Assembly: GCA_027575765.1 (NCBI GenBank)
Contig: JANBPT010000471.1
Span: 1-34,444, forward strand
Length of the DNA stretch: 34,444 nucleotides
Source: Tieghemiomyces parasiticus
Taxonomy: Eukaryota > Kickxellomycota > Dimargaritomycetes > Dimargaritales > Dimargaritaceae
Reading direction: 5' to 3'
Positions 20,711 to 29,836 of the stretch are shown in pieces. Positions within the stretch are counted from its first letter, which is position 1. Each line of letters starts with the position of its first letter. The notes below the pieces were generated by a model. The model made no database searches. It was not told the origin of the DNA and worked only from the letters and a program-made list of their open reading frames with translations. The position numbers were made by a program, and so were the translations under genes.

Positions 20711-20733
20711 GTGGGTGGGGGGGGGGGTGGGGG
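20711..20733 (+). other. G tract, potential G-quadruplex
   Basis: Three G runs of 3, 11 and 5 are separated by single T residues, enough for a four-stack G-quadruplex on the plus strand; on the minus strand this is a near-pure C tract. It sits about 70 nt upstream of the TATA box of the F-box-like gene. Confidence 0.6.
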
Positions 20734-21756
20734 TCTTGCGGTAGTGCCGAAAATAAAATAAAACGATAGAGAGTGCGCAAGTGGAAAGGGGAAGGTAAAG
20801 GGACAGGAGAGGATGGTGAAAGGCATGGGTGGGAGACCCTAGGGTAATACGAATTCAACCATCAATCCTTTAACCAATGCGCAGCATGCTCGTGAGCTGG
20901 TCGTTTCGTTTACCAACAGTTGAACATGTTACACAAGGCATCGTCAAGAAAAGAGGGATGGGTTTAGACTAGTGTGGTCGTTTTTAGTTGTTTTTTTACC
21001 AGTGTCATGGTAGGACCAAAAAAAAAAAAACCAAGCGCAGTTTTATTGTGTGGTTGATGGTCGGCTTTTTACGCAGATGTACGGGACAGACTTGAGACAG
21101 TAGCGAGAAGCATAACACCTGCATGGTGGCATTATTTGTTAGTCAATCAGCTCTAGGTAAATTTAATACCCAACTTCTAAAAGAGACCAAACCAAGACGA
21201 ATCCAGGGGCCATGGACAACAGCTGCTGCTACTAGTGAAGGATGTGTAGCTGGTAGGGCGTTGGCTAGCACTAGGAGAGTGGGTCAACAGTGTCGAGTGT
21301 TTGCAAACGTTGGAAACTTTATTGATGATTTGGTGAGATGACATTTCCACCGGGTTGATGTGGGGCCGGCGACCGACCAAGCAAAGGGGTGAACAAAAAA
21401 TGGGCTTGCCTGAGGGTTTGAGATTGACTGTGATGGGTATGCGATCTAACAAACGTTAGAGACAAGTGGTTCGCGAGGAGTGAGCGAAAACGTCACGTTC
21501 GTCATTGAACGCGGTTGAAGGCCCTGTGGATACATAAGCGGGCCTTAGACAAGGACATGGCGGAGGCGTGCAATCATTGAAGGGGAAGTAGATGGAAAAA
21601 TAATAATTATGGGCGGGCAATGACGGGGAAATGAAGTTGGAGAATGGCATAGCATGGTACATGGGGGAGGCAACGCTGCTCGCTCCCATTCGATCAGCAG
21701 GAGGGCGACGGAGGCCAAAGCGGCATAATCAAGAGGTGTTGGACAGATGGAATATA

Positions 21757-22704
21757 CTACGTATCGTGTACGGCGTACCAGATAGCGCAGGCGAGGATGG
21801 CAGCCAAGAGTAGAAGGGAGAACGCGGCAAACCACCGGTTGTACCGCTTCCATATTATATCCACCTCCTCCTTGGAGTGACGCGGGTACACGCTGCCGAT
21901 CCACCAGCAAGGGAAGAATAGAAAGCCAAACAGGAAGCAGGCGGCCCCAAAGGGTATCCGGCCATTGGGCTGGATATACATCGCGCGCGAGAACATGGGG
22001 AACGTACCCAGCGAGGACACTGACCCATTGTCGGGCTCGTCTGGATCGCCGGAGGGCTTGGATTCGGTTACGTGGGTGGATGCCGACGAGGGGAAGTTGG
22101 ATAAGGTGTGTGGCTGGGCAACGGTAGGGGTCCGCGAGTGGTCCCGCGTATCGGGTCGTACTGGGACGCGGATGGCGGTCGCCGCGGCGGCGTACCGGAG
22201 CTCGTGCTTTTCCTGGTCGTAATAAGGCGACTCGTAGCGATGCCGTGGAGCCGGGCTGTCGGTAGTGCGAGACCTGTGGTCGTCTGTTGTCCCGTGCGAT
22301 GACGTTTCATGACGGCTGTCCGGGGAGGAGTCGTGGGTCCGGGCGGAATCGCGATAACGGTTACGGTTACGGCTCGGGGCCAGAGCGGCGTCCGCACCAG
22401 CTACTACGTCCGTCAAGGTCTGGGTGGAGGGCTCGACGCGGACGTATTGTTGGCTGTCCTCTGAGGGCGTCCCGTAGGATGGGTGGTACTCTACGGGCAA
22501 TGGTTGCTCCCGGTAGGGCTCGGCCTGAAGGGACTGGGTCACATATTGCTGGGCTAGCATGTATTCGAAGGTTCCCTCGGGGAACTCGTGTAGAGCGTCG
22601 TCCCGCTGTTCTCGTAAGTCGTCGCCGGAGTCCCGTTCAACCAATTCCCAGGACCGCGCTGGGGAGGCCTCGGAGTCCGGGTGGGGGCGCCCGGTTGCTG
22701 ACAT
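21757..22704 (-). CDS. 315-residue protein with two C-terminal membrane segments
   Basis: A single-exon frame starts at an ATG at 22704. Residues 1-245 are predicted to be disordered and polar, with a Glu/Gln-rich N terminus (WELVERDSGDDLREQRDDAL) and an Arg/Ser/Asp-rich middle (about 110-165). After the sequence NGRIPFG comes a first hydrophobic segment (about 251-271) containing the aromatic FGFLFFPCWWIGSVYP, a short charged loop (SKEEVDIIWKRYNRW), and a second one (about 292-312, FSLLLLAAILACAIWYAV) ending three residues from the C terminus. A hairpin of two membrane helices anchoring a long cytosolic tail is the simplest reading. The tryptophan-rich first segment looks like a conserved core, but I cannot name the family or a function. 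The product is encoded on the same strand as its two left neighbours, with long spacers, so there is no operon-like arrangement. Confidence 0.7.
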   Translation of the reverse strand: MSATGRPHPDSEASPARSWELVERDSGDDLREQRDDALHEFPEGTFEYMLAQQYVTQSLQAEPYREQPLPVEYHPSYGTPSEDSQQYVRVEPSTQTLTDVVAGADAALAPSRNRNRYRDSARTHDSSPDSRHETSSHGTTDDHRSRTTDSPAPRHRYESPYYDQEKHELRYAAAATAIRVPVRPDTRDHSRTPTVAQPHTLSNFPSSASTHVTESKPSGDPDEPDNGSVSSLGTFPMFSRAMYIQPNGRIPFGAACFLFGFLFFPCWWIGSVYPRHSKEEVDIIWKRYNRWFAAFSLLLLAAILACAIWYAVHDT

Positions 22705-25249
22705 AATGGGCTACTTGAGGCACGCTACGGTAGGGGAGACGGTTGGACGGTGGAGGGGGCAAACGAGGATACAGGCTGGCAGGGGTGAGCGAGAATACGG
22801 GTTGTAGTTACAGAGAAGGGAGTTAGTAAGGCGAATGGTCAGCGAGGCCGGGTGGTAGGCGGGCGTGAGGATCGGGAATGGTGTTTAGCCAGCGGGTGAG
22901 CGAGCGGCCTCTTCTGACGAGGGGCCAGAGAATGCTTCGGCAGCTATGCTGAGCGTACGGAAATAGGAGAAGGGACACCGGCAGTGGCGGAAATGGCGCG
23001 CTGGAAGAAAGGGGGTACACCGCGTCGATCCCGCAACGTGGCCGCGGCTGGCCAGGGCGACCCGACACGCAGAGGAAGGAAAGGTGGGAAATGGAACGAG
23101 CCCACGTTGGCCGGGCCGCGAGGGGCCGGAACAAGTGGGCGGTCGGGCTATTTTAAGGTCCGCGCCGCGTACTCATTCGCCCGTTTACAGCAAGATTCAC
23201 AGAAGGCGGATCGGCTACGCTCGATAGGCCAGTGGCCACCTTTCTCTTAGGGACCGTGGAAGGACTGCCAACGACGCGCACTGGGTGGTGCCTTAGTTAT
23301 TAGGCTTACCTTTTCAGAAGCGGCAGCACGAGGACGATCGAGTGTAAGGCGTGCGTTGGTGGGGAGAGCACCAAGACAATGCAAGTTCTACCGGCTAATA
23401 ATGCAGGGCGGGGTAGGGAGGCGTATTGCGGTGGATTCAGAGGGCTGGAGACCAAGGATAAGTTCACGGGTCGACCGGAGAGGTGCGTAGCACTGAGGTC
23501 CGAAGAGCGATCGACAACGGTTGGAGTAGGGCAACGGCGAGCGAGGGGATTTGGCGTGCCTATTGGCTGCCTAGGTCGCTATGACTACAAACGTACAAAG
23601 AGGGTAGAGCTAGGAGAGTAAGCAAGTGACCGCGGGTCCGGGGGGTATAAGTGGGCCCGAGTTGGGCTCGGCGGGCAAGGCGGAGTGTGAGGGAGTAGGA
23701 GGGCGTGAGAGGGCTTCAGCTGGCACAGGCGGGAGAAAGCGGGTGCAAAACACAAAGCGGGTGGCCTAGTACATGGCAAGCGAGTTAGAGGCAAAGGTGC
23801 ATAGGGCAATGGATACCGAGCCGAAGGCAGGTCCGAACAGGATACCCGTCAAAGCAGCGACCAGCGATGGGTGACGGGGCGGGCAAAGACCTGCGGTATG
23901 GTGTGGCGGCCCTCGTAAATAAACAGAAAAGGCGAGACGAATCAAGGAACGATGATGAGGACGTAAAGGATGGGACGTAAGCTGCCGAAGTTGGGTAGGA
24001 CCGTGCGTTGACCAAGAAACAAATGACGATGGATTCGAGCCAGGAATAGCAATAGGAAGGACAAGAGAGGGAAGCGGCCACCCAGGGACGAGGACGGGAT
24101 GATAGACCAAAGGCAGCATGGGCCTACAGCGCTCAGGAACCGGCTAGGAGAAAAATAGCCGGAGCCGATGGGCGCGACGGGGCTGAGGGCGGGGGGGGGC
24201 ACGAATGTTAAGCCAGGCGGAGAATGAAATCTCTGCAGTGACCAGTGGATGTGGGAACAAGACAGGGAGGTTGACGCTCTGCAAGCGCCCACTGTTTGCC
24301 AGGCATGCTGCTGCACGGCCGGAAAGCACACGACGACAGCTCCGCAACTGCCCCGGCGGTCCCCAGTAGGCCCTGGCGGGACCGCAGGCGATCGATGTAC
24401 AAGGCGACGAACCGCGGGGAGGAGACGTTTGCGAGAGCCTCAGGGAAGGCGAAATGATATAAAAATAAGGCCATGTGTAGCCCAATGGATCGACCCTTAT
24501 CGGCTCCCCCTCCAACAGCCAATAATACCCGTCCGGCCTCAGACCCTCCCTCCCCCCAGTACCCCGGGGGCCTCGACAGGGACTGCCGAGTCCGCCTTGT
24601 CTCTAGATATCCCATGGCGGTGGACGAGCCCGAAACCATAACCGACTTACAGCACCGACCTGGCAAACATGCGTGCGCCACCTCCCGGCCTTTAATAGCC
24701 ACGTTTTAGTACCCTTCCGTCCTTGCTCCCTACGTTACTACCCAGCGAGTAGAGCTGCACCTCCTTGAATAAACCTACCATCATCCGCATTCAGCCGCCC
24801 TCGCGAGTAGGAGTCACAACAATAGATGACGACGGAACTGGGTAAAGTCAGGGGTGGGATTGATAGGTGTGAGCTGGAGTAGGAGGTTAAGGGGCAGGGG
24901 ACCGCATATGGGTTGGAATCTGTACCGTCCTGGTAGGGTTGTAGAGAAGGGGGGATTATTAAAGGATAGAAAAGGCCACAGGGCCAGGCCACTGCTCGTG
25001 GAATTTCCTTCCTACAGTCACCGTCGCCCGTCCGTAAGAGACAGAGTCGACTGTATTGCCGCCTTCCAACTCTAACCCGATAGCCTGCCCTTGGTGGCAG
25101 AGAGCGCCAAAGAACCATTTAATACCCACCTTGCCGGGAGCGGTGGTGCGCCTTTGCTTAGGCCAGCTCCCAGATGTAGTGGAAAGTGACCAACCGGAAG
25201 TGGACGATCAAAGGATCGGCGGGCTCCATAATGCAGAGTACAGTTCAGG

Positions 25250-25870
25250 CAAGTAGGAGGAAGTGGGGGTGGCTACGAATGAATATAGCCCAGACAGGCT
25301 AGCAAGAAGGATCGGCCACCTTCCGTATACCTCGCCCACTGGCCGTTAGCCTCCCTCTCGCTTATCCAGCCTGGGGTTGGCGTCGAGTCGTGGAGCTTGG
25401 GCTGGCTTTTCACAACAACACGATTCTCCACGGACACCGGCGAGCAGCTAGTGGAGGCTTACCCTAGGCCACGTCACCAGTCACGGCAAGACCCAACAGG
25501 TAGTCGACAGCCTTGGCGAACCCCCTGACGAACTCTGCTGCACACCGCCTTACCCCCACCCTGGTGCTGGTCGGCTAGTTGGGTTTTAAGGGGTCTCATC
25601 AGTTGACGGAATAGAGCAACCCCCAGGCTCCCCGTACAGGTCATGGGGGGAAAGGGTTGATGGTTGAGGAAGTATAGCAGGCTTGGGTCCTACCTAGTCC
25701 TAGCGTATCGATATTTACCTCCGGCTGGGCCCTGAAGTATGTTGCCATCAAGCTCATTAGTAGTATCCAATAGGCCATCAATATTAGGGTCGTCTATAAG
25801 CGAGAATTGGCTTGTAAAATTAGTTACAATCAACTAGTGACTGCTAAGTGGCAGTACAATGTCGAGAAAG
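25250..25870 (-). mobile_element. second, older mariner relic related to the 16.6-17.7 kb copy
   Basis: The segment aligns by eye, with gaps, to the mariner remnant at 16.9-17.45 kb in the same orientation. Shared landmarks occur in the same order and at similar spacing: GAGGAAG then G-rich (25255 and 16893), a VTGD-encoding site (minus 25484-25473 and 17084-17073), CCAGG..CCC..ACAGG (25623-25640 and 17221-17237), the identical GGAAGTATAGCAGGCT (25668-25683 and 17258-17273), and AGGGTC..CT..AA..GAG with ATCAACT/GTCAACC (about 25785-25850). The catalytic core VTGD is followed after one more codon pair by a stop. No open frame longer than a few dozen codons survives, so this is an inactive fossil. 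Homology rests on my alignment by eye. Confidence 0.6.
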
Positions 25871-28418
25871 TAGTGCCCGATTGGGCAGTATATTCAAAGT
25901 GAGTATACTTTGCTGTGATTTCGGGAAAATGTACACACAAAAAAAATGGGGATCCTCACCGCCTACTCGAAAATGTGGACTGAGCGTAGACTAGCAGCTT
26001 CGGCTTTGAACATGGCGCAGAAGTAGGAAGGCAGGCCGAGCTGCAAAGGAATGCCTCTATTATATACTATATTTTACCATGCGACACACATGTCCGTCGC
26101 CCCCCCTAATCTATAACTAAAAGGTCAGGGATCCAGACCTCAAACTTCATATACAGTACCTATTAAGGGCCACATGTTGAAACCGAGTTACACCTTACCT
26201 TGTAAATGTTTGCCAACTCCCGATTGACAATATCTGCAGGGACCCGATTGCGGAATAGAGATGATGGAAACCCCTGGGCAATCATTATTCTTGGCGTTAG
26301 GGAATAGCCCTACCTACGCCTTATTCATATATAGATTACTAAAGAGGTAATGCATCATGCCCAAAGAACATATCGACAATTCCGTAGTATTGTGGCGGGA
26401 AAGGGAGGACGAGAGAAGGACAGTACAAGGTCAAAGCCAACCTTTTACACTGCATTGTCAGCGTGCAGAGGCTCATAGCCACACGCCTTGCTAGGCCTCC
26501 CCGCTGTCTAGAAGGCGTGTCACCGCCATGGGGCGCTGTCGTATAAGGCCAGAGAAGCATCATCTGAGCTACCGTTGGCCATGCCGCTGCTTATGGTTGT
26601 TGGTTTTCATGGCCGGTGGGTCGAAGCCAATATCTAGCAGTGGCCAAAGCTTCACGTACACCTTTCCTCCCCTGCTCGTCCCACCTCCCACCCTCCCTCG
26701 AACGAACAATGGGGTGTAAACGACGGCCAGTGTTCTCTGAACCTTACAGTAGGAGGGCTTTTCGTTTGCAAGAGCTCGTCATCTACGCCCGTGTATCCCA
26801 TCACGCTGAGCAGGCGGGTTGTGCAAAGAATGTGGTGGCAAGTGCCACCTCTCCTTTCATTGACCATCTCTCCACCGAACGCAGGAGCCGGTCCATCGGT
26901 GCCCGCACCCTCTATTGTAGTAGGCAAAGGGCGGATGGTCTGGGATTGCTAGCACTAGAACTCGTCTACGGGTTGTGCCATGCCTTCTTTGTACGCACTG
27001 GCCAGGTAGGAGGGTTGAATGGAAACTCTTACACCTCGCAACGGAGAGTGCCTCACTCGTACGGTATCCTCCTCTCCTTTACCTGTCTGCTCCCGTCGTG
27101 CTTTCCCAAACGAGCCACGTACCAAACCCTCCCCCCCCCGAATGCGCCCGACGTGTTCGCTAGGGAGATCGTCCCTGGGTGTGGAGCGGAAGGTCGGCCT
27201 TCCGGCAGGGCCTCACGAGCCACTCGTCATACGAAGCCGGTGCGTGGGCGTACAGGCAGGGTGTGCCACGTCGAGGGAAGGGGAGGGGTTCAGATTTGAT
27301 AGCAAGGGTGCGGCACACACACACTTCCTCCCTCCTTCTCTCTCGAACGAAACGGCTAACCCTTGGACGTTGCTAGGCCATTCTCTTAGCTACCGTTAGC
27401 TAGTCAGGGAAACCCGCTGCCTAAAATTTACAACCCTTTACCATAACCAGTGTCTCCCCTTGACTGTACACGTCAGCCCGAACTAGTACGCTGTGCTACA
27501 CTGGCCGGACCGCCATTAGTTCCACAAGCACGGTCTTCGTATTGGCCTACGTTGACCCCGGGATGCCCTACCATCATCCGCACAAACTATACCTACAGGG
27601 ACACCGCCAACCTTGGGTCCACCAACCAGTGGCTGCTTATCGAGGTTTAACAAACTAGCAGCCCGCCTTATGCGACTACGCCATACTGTCCTGGTAGCTT
27701 TAAGTCTGGCCAGTCCCTCTCCCCCCTACCAGTGGAAATAACGGCCTCCGAGTTTTCCCGAGCTTTAGGGGCCTCTTGCCTATCAATGAAGTTATTCTGT
27801 GCAACGGACCATGCCCCGGTATATACATGCTCATTGGTCCAGGGTAACGACGCACCGCAGGTCGGTACAAATTAGGCCTCAAAAGCCACCTGGTTTAAAG
27901 GCCAAGACGACGCACCTACGGTTTCACTCACCGAGTGACCTACAAGAAGGCCAGCTAGAGTCCGGGGGTCCCCCAAGAACAGTCTAGCCCTACACGCTAC
28001 CGGTCCCTTGTTTTCCTCCCATCCGGAATACCGAGCTGCCGGCTGGCGTCGAGAGCTCTATTGGTAAAAAGATCAGCACAGAGGCAGAGGGAAGCTATAC
28101 TAATGCAGCAGACCCTTACCTTTTCACTATGTTCAGGATTTGACGGTATGGGTATCTACCATCTGTGGCAGGTAAAGGTGGATCGCCGATCCAGCTCTTT
28201 CCCCCTCCCCTTTGAGCTGAACCGTCGGTTGCAGGTCCCTCGGAGAAGAGGGGTGGGGGGGGAAGCTCTTTACCCACAGTGGTTTTCCGAGAAAGTATTA
28301 CTGCTGCTGCTGGAAAGTAGGTCGCATGGCGTAGTCCGTACCGCTGAATCTGAATTATGGATTAACGTTACCAGGACCTTACCCCCTGCCAGTGGTGAAA
28401 AACGCTTTGCTTGACACT

Positions 28419-28431
28419 TGGTATCGGAGCC
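28419..28431 (+). mobile_element. possible LTR-retrotransposon primer-binding site
   Basis: TGGTATCGGAGCC follows a CA dinucleotide (28415-28416) and a 2-nt spacer, the arrangement seen where a Ty1/copia-type 5' LTR ends and the initiator-Met tRNA primer-binding site begins; the common form is TGGTATCAGAGC. No second LTR and no gag or pol reading frame was found nearby, so at most this is a solo fragment. One mismatch and the short length leave chance as a real alternative. Confidence 0.25.
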
Positions 28432-28771
28432 ATTTCAACCAAATCAGGGTTAGTGTTTCCTTCTACCCCGGTATTTACCAGATGGGGAGAAATTAGTTCC
28501 ACTTGAACTTGTAGTAGTGCCTTTTTACCCTCTTTCCCCCCCCCCTCCCTCTTCAAAAAATAAAACAATGGCTAAAGTTGACGGACCAGAGATTTAACTG
28601 TTTGGGCTATATACACTGATAAGATTCGTTAGCGGCCCCCAATCTCAACATGACATCACAAAAAGTTATCACTCGATGGTTCAATGATCTGATGGCTGGT
28701 TGAGTTTTAGTAGGAAAATGTATTCGCTTACAAGTTTAGTAGGGATGAAACATTCGCACTTTATAGCGTAG

Positions 28772-28787
28772 TATATATATATATATA
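28772..28787. repeat. (TA)8 microsatellite
   Basis: Eight uninterrupted TA units, the first of three TA-type tracts within 760 bp. Confidence 0.9.
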
Positions 28788-29094
28788 AGCAAACCCAGGC
28801 AGATTCGAAAATACATTGTCATGGATACGTTACATGGGCCATCGATTGGCTTGATCGTACGGCATAGTATTGGGCTCTTTGCTAATTTACTCTTTCCCTA
28901 CTGATGAGCGATTCAGTTACAGCGAGCCGCGGGAAGCTTTGTATGTATCTGATAGTTCGTAAGGTACTTTCTCCTGTTATGTTGATCGTTTTTATAGAGT
29001 CTCTGTTAATCCGCTGTGCCCATAGTCGAACAGGGTAGTCACCGAGAAGGCGAGGTGAGGAGTTCAACCTTTTCAGTCGCGTCCTTCCTTTGCC

Positions 29095-29110
29095 ATATAT
29101 ATATATATAT
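29095..29110. repeat. (AT)8 microsatellite
   Basis: Eight uninterrupted AT units, about 320 bp from the previous tract. Confidence 0.9.
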
Positions 29111-29486
29111 AGGGTAAACGAGGATCAGATTACGGTAAATGTATATTCTAAACATGATTATTCACGATATTCATCCTATGGCGCCAGGGCTATACGACGG
29201 CTTCGCTCTAGGTCGTATGACAGAAGTAGGCATTAAACCCCCCCCCCCGTCAGGTTGGTTAGGGAGGAGCCTGAAGGATACCAAAGGCTTCCGATGGTCT
29301 ACACGTACCCCTAGGGTTGGTTCAAGTCTGCCAGTCCTCAGGACGCTCAATTAGTTTCCATTGGTATCTGGCGACAAAGCTTCGATATGTATCTAGCGCC
29401 ACACTCCACGGTCTCGGATGCCATAAAGCCACATTATCAACATAAATTACACAGGTATGTATATTTTTACTTTAGGATATTAATGT

Positions 29487-29526
29487 ACACACACACACGC
29501 ATATATATATACATATATATATATAT
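29487..29526. repeat. compound (AC)n-(AT)n microsatellite
   Basis: Six AC units, a GC interruption, five AT units, AC, then seven AT units. Alternating purine-pyrimidine sequence of this kind is prone to Z-DNA or cruciform formation and to slippage. Confidence 0.9.
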
Positions 29527-29762
29527 GAAGGTCAGGGTGGGGGGAGAGCAAAAGTTTGTGATCTCTAGAGGTATCGCGGATAAAGGAAATAAAACAAACA
29601 GTTGGAACTAGGCTTCCTCAGTCAGCAGGATATCGTCAAAAAGAAAAGAAGATATTTGCTTTTGAGTGGAAAGCCATTCTAAGGGGAGGGAGGGAGGGGG
29701 AGGAGGGATCATATTGCTCTATTTCTCCCTTCCCACCTAGCAAAATGGTTCCAAAAATAGTC

Positions 29763-29822
29763 ATAATAATAATAATAATAAAAATTAGTAAGGAGGGGGG
29801 TAGGGAGAGAGAGAGAGAGAGA
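29763..29822. repeat. (AAT)n and (GA)9 tracts in the transporter 3' flank
   Basis: An AAT repeat (about 29763-29782) and a (GA)9 repeat (29805-29822) lie directly downstream of the stop codon of the minus-strand transporter gene. On its transcript they read as a CU repeat followed by UAU repeats, so they are probably part of the 3' UTR. Confidence 0.8.
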
Positions 29823-29836
29823 GGGTGAAGTGAAAA

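Larger units (their letters stand above)
20471..21756. other. promoter region and spacer, no gene seen
   Basis: Next to the F-box-like gene are its TATA box (20641-20631) and an exceptional G tract (20711-20733). A second purine-rich block follows to about 20830, then a 13-nt A run at about 21018-21030. The 3' end of the next minus-strand gene must lie just left of 21757. Open frames here are short, begin mostly at non-ATG codons and resemble no family. Confidence 0.4.
22705..29836. other. 7-kb gene-poor region with repeats and fossils
   Basis: No open frame here combines an ATG, a sensible length and a recognisable domain. The longest, 26709-27299 (+, 196 codons from its ATG), is Arg/Ser/Cys-rich with no family resemblance. 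About 22.7-24.3 kb is strongly purine-rich on the plus strand. A degraded mariner lies at about 25.25-25.87 kb. A possible retrotransposon primer-binding site is at 28419-28431. Simple repeats are concentrated between 28.77 and 29.82 kb. Everything else looks like unconstrained sequence. Confidence 0.45.

Noticed and set aside
24208..24702. 164-codon minus-strand ORF
   Set aside because: It begins at a GTG codon, has its first ATG well inside, and no recognisable motif; it lies in skewed, repeat-poor non-coding sequence.
26709..27299. 196-codon plus-strand ORF
   Set aside because: It is the longest frame in the gene-poor region, but it has no domain, is rich in Arg/Ser/Cys as chance frames in GC-rich DNA are, has no TATA or poly(A) context that I could see, and contains the M13-like site.
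28061..28414. 117-codon plus-strand ORF ending beside the putative primer-binding site
   Set aside because: The product shows no gag-like or other retroelement motif and includes translated homopolymer runs.
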